Origin: Cymbomonas tetramitiformis
Taxonomy: Eukaryota; Chlorophyta; Pyramimonadophyceae; Pyramimonadales; Pyramimonadaceae
DNA length: 64,000 nucleotides
Assembly (NCBI GenBank): GCA_001247695.2
Contig: LGRX02029311.1
Location: 19,535-83,534 of the forward strand
Direction of reading: 5' to 3'
Below, one piece after another: positions 30,149 through 41,796 of the stretch. The notes under the pieces were generated by a model that saw nothing but the letters and a program-made list of their open reading frames with translations, had not been told where the DNA came from and searched no databases. The position numbers and the translations under genes were made by a program. Every line of letters begins with the position of its first letter. The first letter of the stretch is position 1.

Positions 30149-30354
30149 TGTTGGAAATCTGGGCTTGCATGGAAGAGCTTGGCGTTCGATCTTAGGATAT
30201 CAGAATTTCGAAAATTTTGTAGCCTTATGGTCTCGTTGCTTGTTCAGTTACCGGCACCAGTGAATGTTAATGACAAACTTACGATCATCCGCGAGTGTTG
30301 AGATTGCCCGATTCCGAGGATATTTGTATCACCATATGCACACGTTTGCGACAG
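30149..30354 (+). repeat. Second, partial copy of the first 206 bp of the D LTR
   Basis: It repeats 29419-29625 with only a few substitutions, then diverges after TTGCGACAGC. Directly abutting LTR copies suggest a tandem LTR product or an internal direct repeat of the LTR. Confidence 0.8.
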
Positions 30355-31309
30355 CACAGTACCTTTCCTCATTAATGCTAAAACTGCGAGAAATAACAAG
30401 ATTCAACAAGAAAACATAAACAAAACATCAACTTCATGATTAATGTGCTTTTTGCTTTCAAAAGGCGAAATGACAGGCAAACGTAAAGAAAACAGTACCT
30501 TTCCTCATTAATGCTAAAACTGCGAGAAATAACAAGGTTCAACAAGAAAACATAAACAAAACAGCAGAGAATTTGTATGGGATTCCTTCAGGATGGCGAC
30601 TTTTGTGTTTGCGTTTTGAGCTAGCTCTGCTTGCGTTTGACGGCTCAAATTGCGCGCGTTACGTGCACTAAAAACACGGAAAAGTTTCGCTACGGGATCT
30701 TCTTTGTGTGGGATTTGGTTGGGATCTGCGTTGGATTGCTTTTTCTTGAGACTCTGGGCGAGATTTGTGACTTGATCTTAAGAATGTTCGCAGCTGGTCC
30801 ACTCCGACGGCTGTAAAGCTGGCAAGATATGCGCGTGGACGTCTTTAGTGGACCCGCGTTCTCGCTTTTCGCTGGATGTTGTTCAGATGATGCGGATGCT
30901 CAGATTAGTGATCATTGGATGCCGGCAGAGGCTTAAGTATGGGGGGGGAAAGTGAGCTCTTCTCAGCAACATAAGTAAGCAAGGCCGCCGGAGGCTATTG
31001 TCAAAAAGTACGAATAAAAAGTATCTTTTTAGTTTGTTAACAATCTGAGCAAGTTTGGGGCCAGATCTTGTATCCTCACCAGCTGCTAAAAATAGTCTAT
31101 CAGCCTTAAGTATAGTGGAAGTACCTCCCACCTTCTAGGGAAGTTCCTTACACCTTCTGGCTAAGTTCTCTACAGCTTTTGGCAGTATTTTGGCTCTACT
31201 GGACTGGTATTCTTGGAATTAATTTCTGGAAACGCCATACGACCATATTTGACACTGTCATAGTTGTCATATTGTCATAATTGTCATACGGTTGACCGAC
31301 AGTTGACTT
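30355..31309. other. Non-coding stretch with a 72-bp direct repeat
   Basis: 30356-30427 recurs at 30492-30563 with one substitution (ACAGTACCTTTCC... to ...AAACAAAACA), separated by 64 bp. The rest is AT-rich with no supported gene. It lies immediately 5' of gag C and could contain the 5' LTR or leader of that element, but no matching 3' copy was found past 61 kb. Confidence 0.6.
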
Positions 31310-31569
31310 TTGATGCTTTCGTCTGGACCTTCGCCCCCTTCCACAACCGCCATGGACCCTTCCACCACCGCCTTCCCTCTGACACCCTTAGATCCCTCTC
31401 CACCAACCGCTTCCACCGCACCGGGACCTTCGGGCCCTTCCACCACCACCTTCCCCTTGACCCCCTCCGACCCCTCTCCACCGATCGCTTCCATCGCAAG
31501 GGTCAGTACTGGGCAGGCTGTCGACGTTTATCAACCTGTTCCGGACGTGCCCTTCGGCGTGCCCTTCAG

Positions 31570-31835
31570 CGCGCCCGTCAGCATGCAACCGGGCATGCAA
31601 CCCGGCATGCAACCTGGCATGCCTGGCATGCAACATAGGCCAGGTGGCATGCAACCCAGCATGTTTCAGGGCCAGTTCTTGCACGGCCCATCCCCAGCCC
31701 CTCCTTTTGTGTTTCAACAACAAGAGGGTGGTTGGGGCAGCGTGCAGCAGCATGCAGCATGGCAGGCTGAGCATGCAACCCGCCAGCCCCAGCATGCAAC
31801 CTGGCAGGCCGAGCATGCAACCCGCCAGCAACCAG
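31570..31835 (+). repeat. GCATGCAAC-type repeats in gag C, first cluster
   Basis: Irregularly spaced GCATGCAACC-like units, first close-set (CCGGCATGCAA) and then 18 to 36 bp apart. Confidence 0.8.
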
Positions 31836-32589
31836 GCCTCTGGCCCTACGGCATGCCACACCACCATGCCCCAGGCGTGTTGACACACGCCCCGTACACT
31901 CCCGCGCCAATGTCGACCACTTACGGGGACCCGTGGACGTTACCCGCATATTTTCCACCGCCTCTACCTCCAATATATGGAGTTGACCCTGCGTCAGAGG
32001 CACGTGCTAGAGAATGGTGGGCAGCACGAGAGCGCATGGCGGCTGCAGAGCGGGCGGTGGCGACTGATATGAGAATGGTCCCCCAACGATTGTATCCGAC
32101 ACCGCTGATGGAACCGACTCCCCACACCGATACTTCTCCTGACGAGGGTGTGGTAAACCACCAGCCGCATCATCGTCGCCGTGCTTCGGGACCGGAGACT
32201 CTTGGGAGAACCTTGCCCATACACACGGAGCCCCAAGACGTGGTGACCGAGGACCTCTCCCAAGCTCACGCGTCTCAACCTGGGAGCACGACATCCGGCT
32301 CCGGCTATGAGTCTGCGGCGGGCACTCAGCATAGCCGCAGACGACGAGAACGGCGTCTCAAGTTGGAGAAGCATCGGAGGAAGGAGCTGACGGACCAGGA
32401 GGTGGTGCAGCGGGTGGTGCGCGCTGAGACCGCTCGGTACCTTGCGGAGACCGAGGCGGGGAGCCTGCGCGATCGGATGGCTCAGCTGGAGGCTGCTACA
32501 GCGGAGGACGAGGTGGCCGAGGAACGTCGTCTGGCAAGAAGACGCCGGGCAAGTCTGGATACCCCTGTGGTGTCCGGGTCTGGTGGGGG

Positions 32590-32873
32590 CCAGCCGCAGC
32601 ATGCAGCGGGAGCGGCTGAGCATGCAACACAGCATGCAACACGGCCGGCCGAGCATACAACAAGTCCGGCTTCGCATGCAACACGCCCGGCTTCGCATGC
32701 AACCAGCTCAGCTTCGCATGCAACACAGCATGCAACCCGCCCGGCTGAGCATGCAACGGGCCTGTCTCAGCATGCAACACGCCTCGACCCGCATGCAACA
32801 CGCCTGGCTCCGCATGCAACCAGTGGGTTCCAGCATGCAACCGGCGCCTCCCAGCATGCAACCAGCGGGGGAC
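32590..32873 (+). repeat. 18-bp GCATGCAAC array in gag C, second cluster
   Basis: A mostly 18-bp periodic array; each unit ends in GCATGCAAC and encodes xxxHAT (for example RPAEHAT, SSASHAT). Confidence 0.92.
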
Positions 32874-34974
32874 AGCTAGCCTTGGGCTGGAAGGATGGGA
32901 AGTCGCTCGTCGCCGATGAAGAATCGCAAAGCCGGAGTAGCGACTATAAGGACACGGAGGACGACCCTGGTGACGACCCTGGAGATGACCCTGATGGTGA
33001 CCCGGCTGGGGGGGCGGGACCGTCGACGTCAACTACACGGCTGTTAGTGGTCACTCCCCAAGGGGATTCCTTGTGGGTGCCCCCGAGTGAATTGGCTACT
33101 ACAGCGACGTTACCCGAGATCACCTCCTCGCGCTATGGTCTGTCGGCAGCCCTGAAGATCTGTGACAACCTTGGGCTGAGTCCTACTCGATACATTCTGA
33201 GCGGGGCCGGCGGTACCTCTTTCCCCGAGATACGTCCGCTGCACACCACCGAGACCTCCACCTACGCTCTCTTGGTGGACCGCTCGGTGGCAGAGGAGTC
33301 TATTCGAGGCACGAGGCGTCCCAGAATTCCGTCACAATGGTACCAATGCCCGAGACGACCGGTGGTGGATGCCTTCACGGAGTCGGAGGCGGAGACCTAC
33401 GAGCTGGATGGGCTACAAGCCTGGGTGGAGGTATGTGCTGCTCCATGGTACCTGGCTGCATCGTTTGGGTCATCTTCTGAGACGCCCCAACCCCCTCTAC
33501 AGCCTGCCCCTTCCACATTCCCGGCTCCTTCCCACCGACTTTCTGCCGACGCCGCGACCTTCTCACCGACGGCGTCACAGCATGCGGCAGCAACGGGACC
33601 ACCTGTCGGGGTGGCACGAGCTCCGGAGGACCCCATGGCGATGTACACCCCCGACGACCGCTCCTACCAGACCGCGATCAAGAACGAGAGCTCGCTCTTG
33701 AGGGGCATCTACAAGCTGGTGGAGGACCTCCCGGAGTTCCCCGGCGATCACTACACGAAGGGCCGGGCCATGGACGACCTTGAGGAGTTCTCTGTGGCGG
33801 TGAATGCGCTTCTGGAGCACACGTGACGGTGATTGCGGCGCTCACTACTCCCAGCTTTCGGCGTGAGGCGCAAGGACGCAACCAGCTCAGCGTCTCCACC
33901 TTGCTATGGATGGTCAAGACTGCCAAGTTGGCCAAGGCCCAGAAGCTGTACGTCGAGGAGATGGCGCCAGGAGGCAGCGAAGGAGAGGCGTGGAAGGCGA
34001 GGTACGCAACGGTGCCACGGTTCATGGGCGACCTTGCCTTGTCGGTGGACATCACCACGGACGCCCTGAAGCGGTTGAAGTCGGAGCTACTCTCAACGAG
34101 GCAGCGATCGGAGGAGAAGACCGGTGCCTTCTACACCCGCATCACCACCCGAACCGCGACTGTCAACTTTGTGGCGGACGTAGTACGGGGTTGCGGCAAG
34201 GTTACCAAACTGGAACTTCTCGAGCTCTTTTGGGGTGGACTGCGTCACAGCGTTCAAGTGGGTTCCAAGCTGGCGGACCTGGGGCTGGACACCAGTCACC
34301 CGGAGCAGTGAGAAGATGAACAACGTCGACTCGGACGGTCCGACACCTCCGCCATCTTGAAGGTTCGTTCCGTGGCCACGGAAATTGAGACGGCTAAGGT
34401 GATGGAGGACGCGGTTCTCCACGACACCATCGCCCGTAAGGTGGCGTTGGAGATGGGACACCGACAGCGGCAAGTTCCACCACGCAGCACCCCGTCTGGG
34501 CGGTCTAGATGGCCCCCGAGGAGGCCTGCGTTGGCGGCACTCACGTGGGAGCCGGGGACTGCCGGGGGCGACTCGGCAACAGCGGCCCCGGTGACCGTCA
34601 GCACGGCGGCGACCCAAGGATCCCGACCGGCACCTGCGGTGAGGGAGCGGCCCTGTTTTGCATGTGGCAGTCTCGAGCATTTGGTGGCCAATTGCACAGA
34701 CGAAAAGAAGTTGGCAATCTGGAAGGCCAACGCCCCGGCACGGTTGGCGCGAAGGCCAGGGCAAGTGGCGGCTTGCGTGGAGGTCATTGAGGAGAGAGTC
34801 GAGGAGGATTCCCTCAACCCCGAAGAGCTTGAAATGATGGAGGAGGTCCTCGCTCTGACGGATGTTGACGTGGACCTCTATGGGGATCTGTGTGCCCTGT
34901 GTGACATCACGAGCACCGAGGATCCAGCTTTTCGGAGTGGGGAGCCGACAGGGGCTCCCGGGCAAGAGGAGTAA

Positions 34975-37815
34975 ATCTCCATCGACCCCGTGGACAGAGG
35001 CAGCCCTATACCAATGTGGCAGCCCGTCCTTCATGGCCCTCGCGGACGTCACGTGACGAGGCCACCGCCTGTATCCCGACAAAGCCCGTCTCACTGCGAG
35101 CGCTGCATGCCCCAGTGAGCACAGAGGCTTCATCAGACTTGCCCCATGGTGTGGCCGCACGGCCCCCCTCCACCGTCAGCCCGAGGCCCCGTTCATCACG
35201 GATAGCCTTCAGTGGCCGAGAGCGCGCACGGCGCGCAACCATTTTGAGCAGACGACCCCTCTCAGTGGAGGATTCCCCCCCTGCTCGGGGATCATTGATT
35301 CCGCCGATAACCCCACCGACAGCACATCCTTGTTGGGAGACTTACTGTGCCGAACATGGTGTCCCAATTGACCGCGGTAATGTTGATGGACCTCCCCCAC
35401 GTATCCGAGCTCATCACGCGGCACCAACAGTTCAGCCCAGCGACTACAAGGATCTGCACCTAGCTGCACCGGGGGCCTCCGAGGTGTACCAGAGTTCCCT
35501 GGCGGATCAGCGTAGGCGGTTGACATCGTGGAGCTGGAGGAGTCCGGCCGAGGCTACTTCTGAAAGTGTCCTACTACGACAACTACGCATGACCCTCAAG
35601 AAGAAGTCCCCGGCAGAGGCACACAAGATGGCTGAGCGCAGTCGTCGCCATGCTACACGACGTCCCGCGACTACACCCTTCAGTCGACGCCAACGGAAGC
35701 ACGAGTTGGATGAGCTTATACTCGCCCGCTTGCGTGGTCGCATGGGCGGCACATTGGGCTTGGCCTGGGCAGAGTTGAGCCCACGCGAGCAGCGTCGGGC
35801 TGTGGAGCAAGAATACGGGCCGAAGACGAATGTACCTCAAGAAGGCCGACCTTGGGAGACGACTGGGCTCCGTCGCCTTCGACGGCGTCAAGCGTCGGCG
35901 GCGATATCAATACAGCAAGCCTATCGCTTGTGGCGACGTCGGCGGGCACAACGAGCGCAGGACACCCCCTTTGGCTCCCATGCGCTCAAGACGGCCTCCA
36001 CATGGACCACGGCAGTCCAGCGGGTCAGACAGTGCGGCAAGGCGGTTGTGCATGCTGTGTTCGGACGTGTTCGACGAGCACACCCACCTCCCAATCCTAC
36101 TCCTCTCAAACCAGACGAGACAGTTCTTGCGGCAACTCTGGGATCGAGCCCCTCGGACCTAACCCACAGCACGGACGAGTCCGAGATGGAGATTCATTGC
36201 AGCCAGTACCGGTTGCAGCAACACCGTGAGCAGTCCTCGGGGGAGGATACGCCTACCCGTCGTTCGAAGCCTTCGAGGAGTGGGAGGAAGCGTACGACCT
36301 TGGACCAGCGGATGAAAGCCTGGAGGAAGAATGAAGCTGCACGTCTTGCGGCTTGGGAGGCTGCGCGTCTTGCTGCTTGGGAGGGTCTGAGCACGACCCA
36401 ACAACCGGCGGGCGAACCTGAGCACCTCGAGGAGGAGCTGAGTATGACCCAGCAACTGGCAGGCGGATCGGGCAGCATACTGCCAGTATGCAACCAACGT
36501 GCTGCATCCTGCCCTAGTCCGCCCGAGGAGGAGCTGAACATGACCCAGCAGCTGGCGGGAGGACCTAACAGCCCACGCCGGCATGCAACTCGACCGGCGG
36601 AGCATGCAACGGGCTTGTCCCCGCATGCAACACGCCCCGACCAGCATGCAACACGCCTGGTTCAGCATGCAACCAGTGGATTCCAGCATGCAACCAGCGC
36701 CTCACAGCATGCAACCAGTCCGGCTGAACATGCGACCGACTCGCCTGAGAATGCAGCATGCCTTGCTGAGCATGCAACCAGCCGGCTTGCGCATGCAACC
36801 AGCCGGCCTGCGCATGCAACCAGTGGGTCTCAGCATGCAACCTGCCCAGTTGAGCATGCAACACGCCCAGCTGAGCATGCAACCCGCCTCGCTGAGCATG
36901 CTACCAGCTCGCCTGAGCATGCAGCATGCCTTGCTGAGCATGCAACCAGCCGGCCTGCGCATGCAACCAGCCGGCCTACGCATGCAACCAGTGGGTCTCA
37001 GCATGCAACCTGCCCAGCTGAGCATGCAACACGCCCAGCTGAGCATGCAACCTGCCCAGCTGAGCATGCAACCAGCTCGCCTGAGCATGCAGCATGCCGC
37101 GCTGAGCATGCAACCAGCTCGCCTGAGCATGCAGCATGCCTTGCTGAGCATGCAACCCGCCCGGCTGAGCATGCAACACGCCTCGCCTGGCATGCAACAC
37201 GCCCGGCTCAGCATGCAACCAGTGGGTCTCAGCATGCAACCTGCCTCGTTGAGCATGCAACCAGCCTGGCTAAGCATGCAACCTGCCCGGCTGAGCATGC
37301 GACACGCCCGGCTGAGCATGCAACCAGACAGCCTGGGCATGCAACCGGCTCCGCCAAGCATGCAACATGCCCCGCTGAGCAGGCGATGCGCCTGGCCCAG
37401 CATGCAACGCGCTCGGCCCCGCATGCAACCGGTGGGTTCCAGCCGCTGGAAAGCGGATCAGACAGCGACTCTACACATGTCAGCGCTACCGACAGTGGCA
37501 TTACTCACGTCAGCGCCACCGACAGCGACACGACGCACATTAGCGCCACCGACAGCGACACAACGCATGTCAGTGCCACCGGCAGCGACACCACTCACGT
37601 CAGCGACACCAACAGTGACACCACTCACGTCAGCCCCACTGATAGTGATACCACTCACGTCAGTGTCTCGACCAACGCCACCACGTACGTCAGTGCCACT
37701 GAACACGGTAGTGGCGAAGAACACGAGTGCAACGCCTTGGTGGACGAGGCTGCAACCGCTTTGAGTTCTCACCCAATTGAAGATGCTCTTAAATGTAAGC
37801 GTGTTCAACTGGATG
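34975..37815 (+). pseudogene. pol: Pol of element C, N-terminal linker region
   Basis: An open frame (displayed to 38006, but homology leaves it at the G run 37815-37822) of low-complexity character: Arg-rich segments, an acidic and Ser-rich part, a long HAT-repeat array (36580-37440), then THVSATDSDT-type 10-residue repeats (37470-37690), which element A shares. Eight G at 37815-37822 stand where seven would keep the frame with the downstream protease; a one-base gain split pol here. No catalytic motif is present. Such linkers probably separate gag-proximal and protease domains. Confidence 0.7.
36580..37440 (+). repeat. 18-bp GCATGCAAC array in pol C linker
   Basis: Several dozen units of form N9-GCATGCAAC. 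Variants include GCATGCAGC and GCATGCTAC. It is open in several frames on both strands, giving spurious long ORFs (MQPARLS and LHAQLGR types). Confidence 0.95.
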
Positions 37816-40437
37816 GGGGGGGTGCGCTGGAAAGCAAACACTCGAACAGGGACACTCTTGGCACACACACTGTCAGCGGTGCGGGACGAGGAAGGACCCT
37901 TACTCCTGGTGTTCTATGCCTACCTGCGTGGACATCGAGTAAAGGAGCTGGTGGACTCAGGCGCCTCGGACAACTTCATCTCGGCGGATTGTGCCCGTAC
38001 CTGTGACTTGACAGTGCGCTCAGGGACGCCAATGAAGGTCACACTGGCAGATGGATCTGTAAAGACCGCTGGAGAGGTGGCGTACACCAAGTTCACCGCG
38101 CACACGGCGGCGGGAGTAAACTACTGCGAGAAGCGAATGGCTCTGCGAGTCTTGCCGCTAGGAATCCAAGTAGACGTGGTGTTGGGGGGTAAGTGGCTTC
38201 GCAGTCTTTCCCCGGTCACGTTGGATTATGCCGGTCACGGTTCCGTATCCTTCAACACGCGAGCAAATGGTGGAGGACAGCAACGGGTGACACTCGCGGG
38301 CTGTAGTCCGGGGGTGGGTCAGGGCAAGGCCCAAGGCGCGGGGCTGATCGATGAGGTATTCTTGACGGCAGCGCAGCTGAAGCAGCACCTCACCCACGCC
38401 GAGACCAGGCGCCTGGCCGGGGATGAAGAGTCACAACCTCAGTGGCTCATGATGGCCGCGCGCGGGAACGACCATGAGGCAGCCTTTGCGGCTACCGCTG
38501 CTGAAGTACCGCCACCTCACACCCCCGTGGAGAAGGAAGGACCCCGTCAAGATACTCGAGATGCACCGGTAAGCAGCACGTGGAAGCAGCGCTTTGACGC
38601 CTTCTTTGAGAAGTATCTAGATACCCTGTGTGCAGCTCTACCGGAGGCCTCCAAGTTGCGTCGCACTGAGGAGGACAAGGCCCGCATCGATCGCAAGCCG
38701 GACGCGGAGGGTGGACCACCATGTAGGCGTCCATACAAGATGACCGCTGAAGAGCTACGCCAGTTACGTGAACGCATCGAGCAGCTCATGAAGAAGGGTT
38801 ACATCCGGCCGTCGTCAAGCCCGTATGCCGCCCCATGTCTGATGGTACCCAAGCCTGGTGATCCGAAGACATTGCGTCTGGTGGTGGATTACCGACAATT
38901 GAATCAGCAGACGGTGCGGGACCGGTATCCACTACCGGACATCCAACTGATGTTTGACGAGATGCAAGGGGCAGCGTTCTTCTCCTCCTTTGACGCGGTG
39001 GACGGATTCTGGCAAGTGCCAATGGCCGAGGAGGACGTGGAGAAGACCGCGTTCACCACCCAGATGGGGGCCTACGAATGGTTGGTGATGCCCCAGGGCC
39101 TGCAGAACTCTCCATCTCAGTATCAGCGGCGAATGCAGCGTGCACTTGGTCATCTCCCCTTTGTACGGATTTTCATCGACGATGTGGTGGTCTTCTCACG
39201 CACGGTGGAAGAACATTACGACCACGTACGTCAGTTCTTGGACACTTGTCGAGAAAAAGGGGTATACCTGAAGGCATCCAAGGCGCAGATGCTGAAGGAG
39301 TCTCTACGGTTCTTGGGCCACACTCTATCCGCCGAAGGATGCCAACCTCAGCATGACAAGGTGTCCTCCATCAAGGACTGGCCGAAGCTGGAGACGGTAA
39401 CCCACGTCAGACAGTTCCTTGGACTAGCGGGGTACTACCGCCGGTTTGTGCACCGGTTCTCGGAGATTGCCCAACCCTTGACCTCGCTCACCAAGACCGA
39501 CGTACCGTGGCAGTGGGGAGAACTCCAACAATGGGCCTTCGACGAGCTGAAGACCGCTCTCTCCTCAGCCCCGGTATTGGCATTGCCCGACATGAAGGCA
39601 GCCGCGGATGGGTCAGCGCCGTTTTTGGTACAAACGGACGCAAGCGGAGTTGCTTTAGGAGGCGTACTCATGCAAGATACGGGGGACGGTATGAGGGTGA
39701 TCGCCTACGACAGTCGGCAGTTTTCTGCAGCGGAGCAGAATTACCACACCGGCGAAAGGGAGCTCTGTGCGTTGCACCATTGCACCACCGTCACCTGGAG
39801 GCACTACCTGTTCTCCTCCGACTTCCGGCTACAACGTGACCATCGCCCCCTGGAATGGCTAATGTCCCCGGGACGAGAGCTTAGCCGACGACAGGCACGG
39901 TGGTACATGGACCTGGTGGAAGTCGGTGTCCCACGGATGGAGTACGTCAAGGGAGCCCTCCTTCTGGTTCCCGATGCGCTATCCCGCCGACCTGACTACG
40001 TGACCAAGGACCCGCTCTCCGTGCTGGATGTCGAGGAGATCTTTGAAGACCACCCGCCACCCCCTGTACCAGGATGGGTGGCCACCATGGAGTCATGGAT
40101 GGATGGCGTGGAGACGCTTCAGGTGGCGGAGCGAGCCCTGGTAAGCCTGCTCCAGGCTGGCAGCGCGCCCTGGCATGCAGCATGCCTTACTGAGCATGCA
40201 ACCAGCTCAGCTTCACATGCAACCTGCCCAGCTGAGCATGCAACACGCTTGCCTGAGCATGCAACCAGCTCGCCTGAGCATGCAGCATGCCTTGCTGAGC
40301 ATGCAACCAGCTCAGCTTCGCATGCAACCAGCTCAGCTTCGCATGCAACCAGCTCAGCTTCGCATGCAACCAGCTCAGCTTCGCATGCAACCAGCTCAGC
40401 TTCGCATGCAACCAGCTCAGCTTCGCATGCAACCTGC
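37816..40437 (+). CDS. pol: Pol of element C: protease, RT, RNase H
   Basis: One open frame (visible from 37777 to 40455). Aspartic protease with VDSGASDNF (about 37955). RT with VDYRQLNQQT, FSSFDAVDGFW and the FIDDVVVF box (about 39175). RNase H with QTDASGVALGG (about 39635), then the tether VPDALSRRPDY (about 39975). The residues match element A closely through this stretch. It then enters another HAT-repeat linker, in which an 11-nt deletion (CCTGCCCAAGCACG near 40438, compared with neighbouring units) shifts the frame. The domain itself shows no lesion. Confidence 0.9.
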
Positions 40438-40870
40438 CCAAGCACGCTTGCCTGAGCATGCAACCAGCTCGCCTGAGCATGCAGCATGCCTTGCTGAGCA
40501 TGCAACCAGCTCAGCTTCGCATGCAACCAGCTCAGCTTCGCATGCAACCAGCTCAGCTTCGCATGCAACCTGCCCAGCTGAGCATGCAACACGCTTGCCT
40601 GAGCATGCAACCAGCTCGCCTGAGCATGCAGCATGCCTTCCTGAGCATGCAACCAGCTCAGCTTTGCATGCAACCTGCCCAGCTGAGCACGCAACACGCT
40701 TGCCTGAGCATGCAACCAGCTCGCCTGAGCATGCAGCACGCCTTGCTGAGCATGCAACCAGCTCAGCTTCGCATGCAACCAGCTCAGCTTCGCATGCAAC
40801 CAGCTCAGCTTCGCATGCAACCTGCCCAGCTGAGCATGCAACACTCCCAGCTGAGCATGCAACATGCAAC
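40170..40870 (+). repeat. 18-bp GCATGCAAC array after RNase H in element C, with higher-order structure
   Basis: It includes runs of an identical unit AGCTCAGCTTCGCATGCA (six in a row about 40306-40425, three later) embedded in a larger block that restarts with GCTTGCCTGAGCATG at about 40247, 40447, 40590 and 40707. The homogeneity indicates recent tandem expansion. It contains the 11-nt frame-shifting deletion. Confidence 0.93.
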
Positions 40871-41626
40871 ATGCAGCCTGAAGCACAACTAATGCTGCGA
40901 GCTCCCACCGACTACTTCGCTGATTTGTCCGAATCTGGAAAGCACCGGCAGGAAACGAGCACCCCGGGAACCACCCCGGTATTGCGTCGTAGTGCTCGGC
41001 TGCGACAACCCATTGCCACGACGACTCCTTCCGTCACGCCGAAAACCTCGACACGGCCTGCTACGGATTCCCGAAGGCCTAAGCAGCCAGCTCGGCCGTC
41101 TAGTCGAACCGCCAAGCCCCCAGCCGATCGACAAGACTGGAAGGTGCGCAAGGAGGTCTTTGAGCGCCTCCAACGACAGTTCGGCAGCTTCGACGTCGAC
41201 GCGTGTTGTGACCTGGGTGGACGGAACCGCCAAGTGGACGCCTACTGGACTGATTGTCTGCAACAACAGTGGCGGGGAAAGCACGTCTGGTGCAACCCCC
41301 CATACTCCAGCAGTCATATCTCCATCGAGGCGGTGTTGCGTAAGTATGTGGACGAATGGCGGCAAGACCCCGCACATACCTCGGCGGTGTTCCTTCTACC
41401 GGACATCCAGGCCCGCATGCCTCAATGGAGGCGGCTCTTCAGAACGGCTGGTATGAGGCTGGTGGAAGTGATACCTACCCATGACGAACGAGGAGTACCC
41501 ACGCAGCTGTTCGAGACTCCTGACGGTGTACTTCACGACCTTCCATGGCCCGTGCTAGTGGTACATGCTCCCCCTACCCGACAGCTGTTGCCGAGAGTAC
41601 GGCATCCCCGAGTGGCGCCTCCTATA
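40438..41626 (+). CDS. Dam-like N6-adenine methyltransferase domain in pol of element C
   Basis: The last part of the frame visible from 40175 to 41632. After the repeat linker comes a basic Ser/Pro linker (about 40900-41130) and then a domain of about 150 residues: DWKVRKEVFERLQRQFG, FDVDACCD (about 41192), a Trp-GKHVWCNPPY catalytic motif IV (NPPY about 41296-41307), then TSAVFLLPD and W...FR. This pattern is that of the phage-type DNA N6-adenine methyltransferase (Dam) family, which binds SAM and methylates adenine in DNA. The domain sits between RNase H and integrase, as at the left end of element A. Its frame runs directly into integrase once the MITE is subtracted; the stop at 41630-41632 is contributed by the MITE. 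Confidence 0.82.
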
Positions 41627-41794
41627 CAGTAAACACTCGATTTTAAGAAAACAGGAATTTTCGGGCAGCCTAGCAAATTTCTTATTTATATAGAGATCTT
41701 AAATATGGAGTGTTATGTGTTAAATATTGTGAAGAAACCAAAAAAGCTGGCTACTTTCTTATTGGCGGGTTTTCTTATTACCGAGTGATTACTG
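41627..41794. mobile_element. 168-bp Tc1/mariner-type MITE
   Basis: Ends CAGTAAACACTCG and CGAGTGATTACTG are inverted repeats with one mismatch, flanked by TA on both sides (41625-41626 and 41795-41796). CAGT termini and a TA duplication are mariner-like. There is no coding capacity. Removing 170 nt joins the Dam-like frame to the integrase frame. Confidence 0.85.
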
Positions 41795-41796
41795 TA

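Larger units (their letters stand above)
19520..30354 (+). mobile_element. Element D: Ty3/gypsy retrotransposon with two methyltransferase domains and a PHD finger
   Basis: Order: gag-like region, hydrophobic segment, RT, RNase H, DNMT3-like methyltransferase, integrase, PHD finger, amino-methyltransferase-like domain, purine tract, LTR-like repeat. Placing RNase H before integrase assigns it to Ty3/gypsy. Deleting one copy of each of two internal duplications (466 and 990 nt) leaves one frame from 20740 to 29380 of about 2394 codons. No 5' LTR matching the 3' repeat was found upstream, so the left end is probably truncated. Confidence 0.8.
31313..34974 (+). pseudogene. gag: Gag of element C (one frameshift, one nonsense mutation)
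   Basis: Three open pieces align in order with gag of element A. 31313-33826 holds low-complexity linkers with HAT repeats and the start of the capsid-like domain. 33823-34311 continues after a shift near 33822 consistent with loss of one G (the IAALTTPS block matches IEALTTPS of A). At 34309 a TGA stands where A has Trp in the HPEQ/KPEEW context. 34312-34974 resumes in the same frame with VRSVATEIE and the CCHC knuckle CFACGSLEHLVANC (about 34660). The gag end and the pol frame again stand in a -1 relation. Confidence 0.82.

Noticed and set aside
30560..31309. 5' LTR of element C
   Set aside because: No matching sequence was found after 61 kb and no convincing primer-binding site lies before gag.
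36580..37440. Long ORFs on both strands through the GCATGCAAC arrays (MQPARLS-type and LHAQLGR-type proteins)
   Set aside because: An 18-bp unit without stops is open in several frames; only the HAT frame joins conserved pol domains.
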